In this document: one piece after another, positions 1-5,329 of the stretch
Position numbering within the stretch: the first letter of the stretch is position 1
Layout of the letters: the number at the start of each line of letters is the position of its first letter
Translations under genes and position numbers: made by a program
Notes under the pieces: generated by a model
What the model saw: only the letters and a program-made list of their open reading frames with translations
Told to the model about the DNA's origin: nothing
The model's database searches: none
Source of the DNA: JAFLCA01 sp041907145
GTDB lineage: Bacteria > Bdellovibrionota_C > UBA2361 > JAFLCA01
NCBI GenBank assembly: GCA_041907145.1
Contig: JAYRHW010000199.1
Location: 1-5,552 of the forward strand
Reading direction: 5' to 3'
Length of the DNA: 5,552 bases

Positions 1-737
1 CCGCTGAGACCCCAATGGGTAGCCAGCAGCGCCCCGCGTTGAGCGGAGATCTCCCTGCCATCTATCACCAGTTCCACCGTAACATCCGCAACCGAGATGC
101 CCGCTAGCGCGTGCAGGGCGGCGTCCTCGACTACAAAGGTAAATAGGGATGGGACAAGATCGGTAATTCGGTGGCCACAGCTTGCAGCAATCGCATAGCC
201 CGATTTATTGCTGCCAGTGGCTAGCATTATCAACTCAGAACTTCGAAACTGCTTTGACTCTCCGACTTTTTCCACCGTGAGGGCAAATTCGCCAATACCC
301 CTAGATTCCACTGCGGTCACTCTGCTTTGAGTCCTAAGATCTACGCCAAGCCGCGCTCGCTCCGCCTCAAGACACTCGATGATGGTTTCCGACGAGTCTG
401 TGTCCGGAAACATCCTTCCATCCTGCTCGACTTTGAGCGTAACCCCCCGCTCTTTAAACCAGTTTACTGTGTCTTGCGGTTGAAAGTGGTGAAAAGGGCC
501 TCGTAGCTCCTTAGAACCTCGAGGATATCCCTCGACCAGACGCGCCGGCTCGAAACATTGATGAGTAACATTGCAGCGCCCGCCGCCTGAAACCCTTACC
601 TTCTCTAGTGGCCGCTTACCGGCTTCAAAAATACAGATACGCGCACCGGGAAGAAGTTCTGCGGCGCGAAGTGCTGCAAAGTAGCCCGCAGCCCCTCCGC
701 CAATTACCGCGATATTCAAATCAGAAGAGGGCGTCAT
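1..737 (-). CDS. HI0933/BaiN-type NAD(P)/FAD-dependent flavoprotein, N-terminal part (runs off left edge)
   Basis: This open frame starts at ATG 737 and is still open at the left edge, showing 245 residues of a family usually about 400 long. Seen: a dinucleotide-binding motif IAVIGGGAAG at residues 9-18, an acidic residue closing the second Rossmann strand (FEAGK, 37-41), the family signature SGGGRCNVTH at 50-59, a GRMFPDTD segment near 110, LATG near 165, and a THWGLS end just before the edge. In the family these elements bind FAD and frame a small inserted domain; characterised relatives reduce bile-acid intermediates or have no known substrate, so the reaction here is unknown. The stretch after LATG is shorter (SNKSGYAIA) than the usual long glycine/proline-rich loop. 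The THWGLS ending fits the subgroup that carries THWGLSGP. It should be cytosolic. No clear Shine-Dalgarno precedes the start. It lies 163 bases beyond the flagellin stop on the same strand, with no obvious functional link. Confidence 0.9.
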   Translation of the reverse strand, partial: MTPSSDLNIAVIGGGAAGYFAALRAAELLPGARICIFEAGKRPLEKVRVSGGGRCNVTHQCFEPARLVEGYPRGSKELRGPFHHFQPQDTVNWFKERGVTLKVEQDGRMFPDTDSSETIIECLEAERARLGVDLRTQSRVTAVESRGIGEFALTVEKVGESKQFRSSELIMLATGSNKSGYAIAASCGHRITDLVPSLFTFVVEDAALHALAGISVADVTVELVIDGREISAQRGALLATHWGLS

Positions 738-900
738 ATTAAGCTTAGGTCTGTCTTGGCTCCGGGTTATCGCGCTGGTGTCAGCGGTGAATTCAGACTT
801 CCTGCACCCTAGTCGCACCTTCAACGCGCCACTAAGACTACTAACGGCAGTCGCCCCACTAAAATCAGTGAACTATTGCATAGGACCGAATGACTCGCTA
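738..900 (-). other. Intergenic region between flagellin stop and flavoprotein start
   Basis: This 163-base gap on the minus strand holds no credible ORF. I see no hairpin followed by a T run, so no convincing terminator for the flagellin, and no good -35/-10 pair for the flavoprotein. Two short hairpins are present: CGCTG-4-CAGCG at 773-786, 36 bases upstream of the flavoprotein start, and CACT-6-AGTG further toward the flagellin. Neither is long enough to assign a function. Confidence 0.5.
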
Positions 901-2217
901 CTAAGTCGATCTGAGCAGGTCTAGGTAAAGAGTAGGCTGTCGATTCGTCTGAGCTAAGACAGATGCTGCCGCCTGCTGCAGGATTTGCGAGCTTGTCAGC
1001 CGAGCAGTCTCGGCGGCCACATCAACATCTCTAATACGAGACTCCGCGGCGGCATTAGCATCTCTAAACGACTGTACCAGCGCCATCGATGTCTCAAGGC
1101 GGCTTTGCACCGCTCCGTAATCTCCGCGCATAGAGGATAGCTCAACGAGCCGTCGATTGAGAACCGTCAAGGCGTCCCGCGCACGCGCGACATTTTCAAT
1201 TCCCGTAAAATCGATCGATGACTGCTGTTTACCGCTCGTCGACGATGGCTTTACGACCAGGGCGGTCAAGTCAAGATTGACTGTTGCGGAGCGTGTGCCT
1301 GAATTAAACTTTGCGAGGATCTTGAAGGCGTCGGTGCCGGGGTCCAGGGTGAGCTTCCCGGTGCTGGGGTCAAGTGCATACCAAGTCATCGCTTGGTTTC
1401 CCGCCAAGGTCCACTCGTCGCTGGCCTGAATCGTGTTGAATCCCCCTCCGTCGTAATTGTATCCAACCGGGCCGACCTCTGAGCTGCGGGCAAAGAGCTC
1501 GACTTTTATAGTGCCGCCGTAATCCGCGAGCGCCTGGCGTAGCGAGATTAGGACATCGTGGCTTTGACCTGCCGAGTCAGTCACGGTGGCAGAAAGCAAA
1601 TGATTACGATAGGTGCTGGCGAGAGTTGCAAAGGACATGCTGGCAACCGAAGAGCCCCCACTCCATGGTTCCGGGTTATCATCTAGATCAATAACACCAC
1701 TGATCGAGCCCGTCTCGCCACTCACGATTGAAATCGTCGACCCGCCTTGCCCATTTATCCCGGCCTGAATAGTCGTCGTGGCTCCTCCAGAACGAAGAAG
1801 TGAGGTGCCATTGAACTTAGCGCTGTCCCCCAGCCTACCAAATTCACGAATCAGCGATTGGTATTCCCGATTAAGCGTGCTGCGCTGGGTGCTGGTGAAA
1901 ACTCCATTGGCGGATTGCTCGGCCAGCTCTTGGAGTCGCATGAGGATTCCGGACTGATCTTGGATGGTACTATCGGCGATGTTGAGCATCGAGAGCGCGT
2001 CGCTAATATTGCGATTTGCTCCCGAATAAAGCCTGGTGTTCACGCGTAGGCGGTCGGCGATTGCGAGACCCGCAGCATCATCGCTGGCAGCATTTATGCG
2101 CTGCCCCGTCGAAAGACGCTCGAAGCTTCGCTGCAGTGTCTGTGACACCTGCGAAAGTCTGCGCTGCGCCTGCAACGAGCTTATGTTACTGCCAAAACCA
2201 CCCAAACTACGACTCAC
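901..2217 (-). CDS. fliC: Flagellin with a hook-protein-like variable domain
   Basis: Structural subunit of the flagellar filament, exported through the flagellar type III apparatus. With start GTG 2217 it is 438 residues. Seen: the N-terminal D0/D1 region (about 1-145) with NISSLQAQRRL, SFERLSTGQRINAASDDAAG and LAIADRLR, and the C-terminal D1/D0 region (about 338-438) with RDALTVLNRRL, RGDYGAVQSRLE, RDVDVAAETARLT and the QTNRQP...LLR end typical of flagellins. The middle (about 188-323) is not a usual flagellin insert: TVTDSAGQSHDVLISL, then LDPSTGKLTLDP, then ATVNLDLTAL follow the order of the FlgE hook D2 (FlaE-type) domain. A longer frame begins at GTG 2253, but that codon abuts the -10 of a sigma-28-like promoter, and the 12 extra residues do not resemble a flagellin N-terminus; no strong ribosome site marks either start. 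At the position of the TLR5-critical arginine of Salmonella FliC (QRVRELA) this protein has Gln (MRLQELA). It is preceded by cpaB on the same strand. Family assignment is very secure; start and insert origin are inferred. Confidence 0.95.
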   Translation of the reverse strand: MSRSLGGFGSNISSLQAQRRLSQVSQTLQRSFERLSTGQRINAASDDAAGLAIADRLRVNTRLYSGANRNISDALSMLNIADSTIQDQSGILMRLQELAEQSANGVFTSTQRSTLNREYQSLIREFGRLGDSAKFNGTSLLRSGGATTTIQAGINGQGGSTISIVSGETGSISGVIDLDDNPEPWSGGSSVASMSFATLASTYRNHLLSATVTDSAGQSHDVLISLRQALADYGGTIKVELFARSSEVGPVGYNYDGGGFNTIQASDEWTLAGNQAMTWYALDPSTGKLTLDPGTDAFKILAKFNSGTRSATVNLDLTALVVKPSSTSGKQQSSIDFTGIENVARARDALTVLNRRLVELSSMRGDYGAVQSRLETSMALVQSFRDANAAAESRIRDVDVAAETARLTSSQILQQAAASVLAQTNRQPTLYLDLLRST

Positions 2218-2253
2218 TACGAGAAGCCCGGATCTCAGACGACAATCCGGCAC

Positions 2254-2281
2254 ATATCGCTATCTAAATCGACAAACTTCT
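2254..2281 (-). promoter_or_regulatory. Candidate sigma-28 (FliA) promoter for flagellin
   Basis: On the minus strand, AGAAGTTT (2281-2274) matches the FliA -35 TAAAGTTT at 6 of 8 positions. It is followed after 12 bases by AGCGATAT (2261-2254), which holds the CGATA core of the -10 GCCGATAA. The usual spacer is 11, so this is one base long. Transcription would begin near 2247, leaving a leader of about 30 bases before GTG 2217 and making the upstream GTG at 2253 untranslatable. Placement directly before a flagellin is where such a promoter is expected, but the match is imperfect. Confidence 0.5.
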
Positions 2282-2338
2282 CGATTGTCTTCAGGCCGAT
2301 TATTGTGTAGTCGACACGGCTAGTTAGATAGGGAAATT

Positions 2339-2370
2339 GCGGCTGATTTTTTAACTAAGAAAACGGCCGC
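2339..2370 (-). other. Inverted repeat just after cpaB (weak terminator candidate)
   Basis: Directly after the cpaB stop, on the minus strand, GCGGC (2370-2366) is paired with GCCGC (2343-2339) across 22 bases that include TTTT and an A-run able to pair further inside. It could fold at the end of the pilus transcript, but there is no T tract after the outer arm, so it is not a classic intrinsic terminator. It could instead be an end-protecting hairpin or chance. Confidence 0.25.
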
Positions 2371-3324
2371 TCACTTACCGTTGTGCTTGACCCACTTCCC
2401 ATCAAGCAGTGCCCAGGTCTCCTTGCCGTCTTCCTTGCCCGGGATTCGAGCAACACCCTGGAGCCGATCGTTCACCGAGGGAATGCGCCGAACGAACAGA
2501 TCCTCCTCTTTAAGAACTCCTCGGCTTGCAAGTGAGTCGCCACTATCCTCACTACCTCGCAACTGTAGTATTAGGTCGCCGATTCCAGTGACCACGGTCA
2601 GCCGTTCCGCATCCGCCTCGGAAACTAGTAAGGTGACTGTCGCCGGCGGGGCCTCCGTGCCCGATTGCGTGCTCTTGAGGTTACGCTCAATCGACAAGAC
2701 CTCAGCGCTTTGAACGACAATCTTGGAATAAAGCTGTCCGTTTACTTGCCCAATCCACTGCACGTCAACTTTTGAGCCGGCGCGCGCCCAACCCTCGACA
2801 CTGTTAATGGTGCTGGTGTGAATTGTAACGGCACGGGAGCCATCCGGAATCTTGCGCATCACACTATGGTTTGCGCGGTCGTCTGCGACATAGTCCTCCA
2901 CCAGGGGATAGCGGGCTGGTATCGTCACGGCGGCGTAAGTCCCCTCAAGCTCCTTAGCCTGGACCACGGTTCCTGATGGCAAGATTGAGCGCGCCCGCTT
3001 GGTTACAATAAACAAGGATGGATCGAGGGGAGTCCCCTTCTCTATTTTGCGGCGAGCGATCAGGACTTGCATGGTAGGAATGTTTAGCTCCCGTCGTGGA
3101 CCGGTTGTGGTCACTCGATCGACTACGACAGGCAGTCCCTTTTCGGACGGCAAGAGGGAGCCTCCGCGCACTGCCGCAACGACCCCAACGGCCGAGAGCG
3201 TGGTCCAAAAGCAGAATAGGGCAAAGGATCGCAGACCTCCTCGGCGCACCGAAAAGCGCTTGCGAGGGGAACGAAAGCCACCGTCAAAGTAGCTGCCCCA
3301 ATCACTGAGGGAAGATAACCGCAT
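2371..3324 (-). CDS. cpaB: Flp/Tad pilus assembly protein CpaB (RcpC family)
   Basis: CpaB/RcpC is an inner-membrane-anchored periplasmic protein that works with the CpaC/RcpA secretin in Tad pilus assembly. The 317-residue product has a basic cytoplasmic stretch (RSPRKRFSVRRGG, 18-30), one membrane helix at about 33-52, and a SAF domain starting MQVLIARRKIEKGTPLDPSLF near 85-105 and continuing through VTIPARYPLVEDYV. The RcpC-type core follows, with GSRAVTIHTSTINSVEGW and AGSKVDVQWIG (about 162-192) and SEADAERLTVVTG and LILQLRG toward the C-terminus. Length is normal for the family. The start is supported by AGAGG four bases upstream of the ATG. It lies 47 bases after the TadG-related gene on the same strand and probably shares its transcript. 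The cytoplasmic extension of about 30 residues before the helix is longer than in many relatives. Confidence 0.93.
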   Translation of the reverse strand: MRLSSLSDWGSYFDGGFRSPRKRFSVRRGGLRSFALFCFWTTLSAVGVVAAVRGGSLLPSEKGLPVVVDRVTTTGPRRELNIPTMQVLIARRKIEKGTPLDPSLFIVTKRARSILPSGTVVQAKELEGTYAAVTIPARYPLVEDYVADDRANHSVMRKIPDGSRAVTIHTSTINSVEGWARAGSKVDVQWIGQVNGQLYSKIVVQSAEVLSIERNLKSTQSGTEAPPATVTLLVSEADAERLTVVTGIGDLILQLRGSEDSGDSLASRGVLKEEDLFVRRIPSVNDRLQGVARIPGKEDGKETWALLDGKWVKHNGK

Positions 3325-3328
3325 AAAA

Positions 3329-3333
3329 CCTCT
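3329..3333 (-). promoter_or_regulatory. Ribosome binding site of cpaB
   Basis: AGAGG on the minus strand sits four bases before the ATG at 3324 and supports that start. The spacing is at the short end of the usual range. Confidence 0.6.
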
Positions 3334-3371
3334 GCGATTGTTATGCGATACGCGCCGGCCAATGTAGCAAT

Positions 3372-4091
3372 TTAGGGATAGGGCGCCTTGGCCGAGACCG
3401 ACTCGCGGGAAACCCCCGTAACCTCCCCAATTCCCAGGATTCCTGCAAACGCTGTGGGTATGCGCTTGAGGGTGAGGCGCACCTTTATTCCATTAGAAAC
3501 CTCGACCGGTGACGCTGGACCACTGGGGCAAAGCGTCAAGTGCGGAGCCAATTCAGTCACCGTACAAGCGTCAGCCACGGAATCAAGTGGGGCAAAATGC
3601 AGTTCGCTGCCTTGTTGATAATAGGCACCACGCTCGATACGGACGCGCATGCTAGTGAAATCATACTCGACACACTGCCATTCCGGGGCCAGATCATACG
3701 GGGATGCAGGAAGATCTAAACATGGAGTACTAGTCAACGGTCCGGCTGCTACCTCTCCTCCCTCTCCCAGTACGGGATTTTCCGCCAGCAATTGGAAGAC
3801 CGCGACCTTGGCCCCATGGAAGCAGGTCGACTCCTCGGTGCTCACCGAATTATCATATGTCGGCCTCAGCGCCGAAGCGCCCGCCAGACTCGCAGCGTCC
3901 GCTGCCTGCTGAAGACTAAGGGCGGCGCGCTCCAATCGAGCAACGTCGATCACGAGAGCCGCAGCAAAGAGCATAAATAGAATTAGACAGAGGCCAATTA
4001 TCATCGCAGCTCCCCGTTCAGACTGGAGGCGCTGCTTGTCGATAGCTCCGTGCGAACTAGGTAGGAACACAGGCCACCCCACCGCAGGCAT
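3372..4091 (-). CDS. TadG-related pilus assembly protein (Tad-like N-terminus, no vWA domain)
   Basis: The protein has a pseudopilin-like N-terminus: a basic/polar leader ending ERGAAM (25-30), a membrane helix at about 30-50, then DVARLERAALSLQQAADAASLAGASAL (49-75). That segment is the hallmark of the TadG/Tad-like family (Flp pilus minor component, anchored in the inner membrane with its bulk in the periplasm). The remainder is a periplasmic domain ending in the IPTAFAGILGIGEVTGVSRESV-type tail (211-232) common in this family. At 239 residues it is shorter than TadG proteins that carry a von Willebrand A domain, and I see no MIDAS motif. There is no glutamate at +5 after the candidate cleavage glycine, unlike the two genes upstream. 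Five cysteines (90, 124, 140, 176, 188) lie beyond the helix. The ATG at 4091 overlaps the preceding gene by 35 bases and lacks a Shine-Dalgarno; a GTG at 4070 (14-base overlap) is an alternative start. Order tadE-tadF-tadG supports the call. Confidence 0.82.
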   Translation of the reverse strand: MPAVGWPVFLPSSHGAIDKQRLQSERGAAMIIGLCLILFMLFAAALVIDVARLERAALSLQQAADAASLAGASALRPTYDNSVSTEESTCFHGAKVAVFQLLAENPVLGEGGEVAAGPLTSTPCLDLPASPYDLAPEWQCVEYDFTSMRVRIERGAYYQQGSELHFAPLDSVADACTVTELAPHLTLCPSGPASPVEVSNGIKVRLTLKRIPTAFAGILGIGEVTGVSRESVSAKAPYP

Positions 4092-4578
4092 TACAGGTAA
4101 TAGGATTATTATTTTCGATCACGAGCACGCTCTGCGCCTGCAACGTCATGCCGGAGCTGGTGTTAAAGAACATGCAAGCGATGCAGCTTCCAGCCCAAGA
4201 ACCCCGCACGCTAATTAAGGGATAGGGCGGAACATTGCCGCGAATATCAAGTAAATCAAGGTTAAAGCCCTGCGACATGAGCGGATTGGCAGCCCGGTAA
4301 TCCGCGATCACCTGGTTAGCCGTTGAAACGATATCCAGGCAGTCGACAGTGCCTCCCATAATCTCCATGCGCTCTCCCAGCTTTGTAGAGAGTGTGCGCG
4401 TTAACTCTGTGGTGACATGACTTAATCGAAGGTGCCGGTAGAGCACGACACTCGCATCAACCATGAACAAAAAGAGAATCAGAAACAGCGGAACGGTCAA
4501 GGCAAACTCTACGAGAGTCGCTCCACGTTGATACTCCCTGGTACGCCCTCGAGCAGCGGCTAGGAAATAGTCATGCAT
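4057..4578 (-). CDS. TadE-like minor pseudopilin (second copy, tadF position)
   Basis: Predicted minor pilin of the Tad pilus. The 173-residue product has a short cytoplasmic leader ending QRG (17-19), then ATLVEF with Glu24 at +5 of the presumed prepilin-peptidase site. A hydrophobic helix (about 22-47, LVEFALTVPLFLILFLFMVDASVV) precedes a periplasmic domain of about 125 residues. This is the TadE/TadF architecture; in known systems these are cut by a TadV/CpaA-type peptidase. Six cysteines (80, 132, 135, 162, 165, 170) include CIAC at 132-135 and CNAC at 162-165, and a LQAQS motif lies at 146-150. It shares helix, CxxC and AQS spacing with the gene immediately upstream, so the pair look like diverged tandem paralogues. 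The start overlaps the preceding gene by 19 bases and is backed by AGGGA five bases upstream, which fits translational coupling. Whether it is the functional TadF cannot be decided from sequence alone. Confidence 0.88.
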   Translation of the reverse strand: MHDYFLAAARGRTREYQRGATLVEFALTVPLFLILFLFMVDASVVLYRHLRLSHVTTELTRTLSTKLGERMEIMGGTVDCLDIVSTANQVIADYRAANPLMSQGFNLDLLDIRGNVPPYPLISVRGSWAGSCIACMFFNTSSGMTLQAQSVLVIENNNPITCNACGGVACVPT

Positions 4579-5087
4579 CCTGGTCCCTGCAAATAGAAAT
4601 TACTCTGCGCGGTAAGGTTCACGGCCTGCAAAACAGTCTGCCAGCAAAACAGGCACTGTTGCGCGCCTGTTTGATCCACTCGCACTTTACCAATCTTGAC
4701 AGGATCTCCATTGCTGCTATTTCTTCCAAGCCAAGGACGGTCCTGCGTCTCAAAGCTAAAAGTCCAATCACTACGCTGAAGCCCTGCAAGCTCTAGGTAG
4801 GTGCAGGTCGCATCGGCAACCTTGTTAACATCCGGGTCGAGAATACTTGAAACGTTATCGCAGCGTGCGCTCACCGAAGGGGAGCTGTTACAACTCGGAA
4901 GGGTCGACCATAGGGCACCAGCGCTTCTCGATCCATGTCGCGCCGCCTCGCTCAGGTTGTAGGAAACTCGCATAAGCACTGCAAGATCTACGATTGCGAC
5001 TATCAGGAGAAAAAACACTCCCAGCAGTAGGACGAACTCGACCAGAGCGGCCCCTTGCTGTCGATTCCTGTCTGTTCGAGGCTCCAT
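4560..5087 (-). CDS. tadE: TadE-like minor pseudopilin (first gene of the operon)
   Basis: Predicted minor pilin of the Tad/Flp pilus, inserted in the inner membrane and exported to the periplasm. The 175-residue product opens with a charged 12-residue leader ending QQG, followed by AALVEF (13-18) with Glu17 at +5 of the presumed cleavage site. A hydrophobic helix follows to about residue 40 (LVEFVLLLGVFFLLIVAIVDLAVL). Then comes YNLSEAARHGSRSAGAL (43-59), the usual TadE segment after the helix. The periplasmic part has six cysteines (66, 76, 95, 145, 148, 171), including CLFC at 145-148 just before a NLTAQSNFYL tail; the last cysteine is five residues from the end. It is the promoter-proximal gene of the minus-strand cluster and overlaps the next gene by 19 bases. 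No clear Shine-Dalgarno precedes the ATG, but no better in-frame start keeps the leader. Confidence 0.88.
   Translation of the reverse strand: MEPRTDRNRQQGAALVEFVLLLGVFFLLIVAIVDLAVLMRVSYNLSEAARHGSRSAGALWSTLPSCNSSPSVSARCDNVSSILDPDVNKVADATCTYLELAGLQRSDWTFSFETQDRPWLGRNSSNGDPVKIGKVRVDQTGAQQCLFCWQTVLQAVNLTAQSNFYLQGPGCMTIS
4584..4588 (-). promoter_or_regulatory. Ribosome binding site of the second TadE-like gene
   Basis: AGGGA on the minus strand ends five bases before the ATG at 4578. It lies inside the coding region of the upstream pseudopilin gene and supports the overlapping start. Confidence 0.55.
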
Positions 5088-5329
5088 GGGCAGTCTGCGG
5101 AGTTGAAATAACCTATTGATTTACTTGATCACATTCAGAGCTGCTGCACAATTCATTAGTTATTATGGAGCATTTATCTGTTCTGAATGGATAACTGTGT
5201 ATGGGTTGGGAGTAATTAACCTACGCCGCACCGGCTCGGTTCCTTAGCTTCCATTTATAGTTATGGTTGTTAGCTGCGCCGGCATTTTGTCTTGCCCGCA
5301 GAAGTTCCCTTGGTTTTACGAGGTTCGCC
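5088..5329. promoter_or_regulatory. Divergent intergenic control region between the tad operon and the plus-strand gene
   Basis: This 242-base gap must carry promoters for both directions if the flanking genes are first in their operons. The part next to tadE (about 5100-5220) is visibly AT-rich. Two inverted repeats are present: CATTCAGA (5132-5139) with TCTGAATG (5182-5189), perfect over 8 bases with a 42-base loop, and TTATC (5174-5178) with GATAA (5190-5194). They overlap and could be operator half-sites. A TATAGT at 5256-5261 resembles a plus-strand -10, but no TTGACA-like -35 sits at the proper distance. No promoter can be assigned firmly on either strand, and I saw no sigma-28 or sigma-54 element here. 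Confidence 0.4.
5320..5323 (+). promoter_or_regulatory. Ribosome binding site deciding the start of the plus-strand gene
   Basis: GAGG lies six bases before ATG 5330. The alternative in-frame ATG at 5435 has no comparable site, so 5330 is preferred. Confidence 0.5.

Noticed and set aside
773..786. Short hairpin CGCTG-4-CAGCG as a flagellin terminator
   Set aside because: Only five base pairs, no T run, and more than 100 bases from the flagellin stop.
2218..2253. Extra 12 codons at the front of the flagellin frame, from GTG 2253
   Set aside because: They include no flagellin-like sequence, have no ribosome site, and overlap the likely transcription start of a sigma-28-like promoter.
1157..2323. 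Several plus-strand frames of 63-95 codons antisense to the flagellin
   Set aside because: The minus-strand flagellin is unambiguous; the antisense products show no motif and no good ribosome site.
2954..3362. Minus-strand frames of 84 and 79 codons, and plus-strand frames of 97 and 70 codons, overlapping the 5' part of cpaB
   Set aside because: They lie in other frames of a well-supported gene, resemble no family, and are rich in Arg/Ser/Pro as expected of shadow frames.
5233..5261. Sigma-70 promoter for the plus-strand gene using TATAGT at 5256
   Set aside because: The hexamers at 16-18 base spacing (around 5232-5239) do not resemble TTGACA, so only a -10-like string can be claimed.
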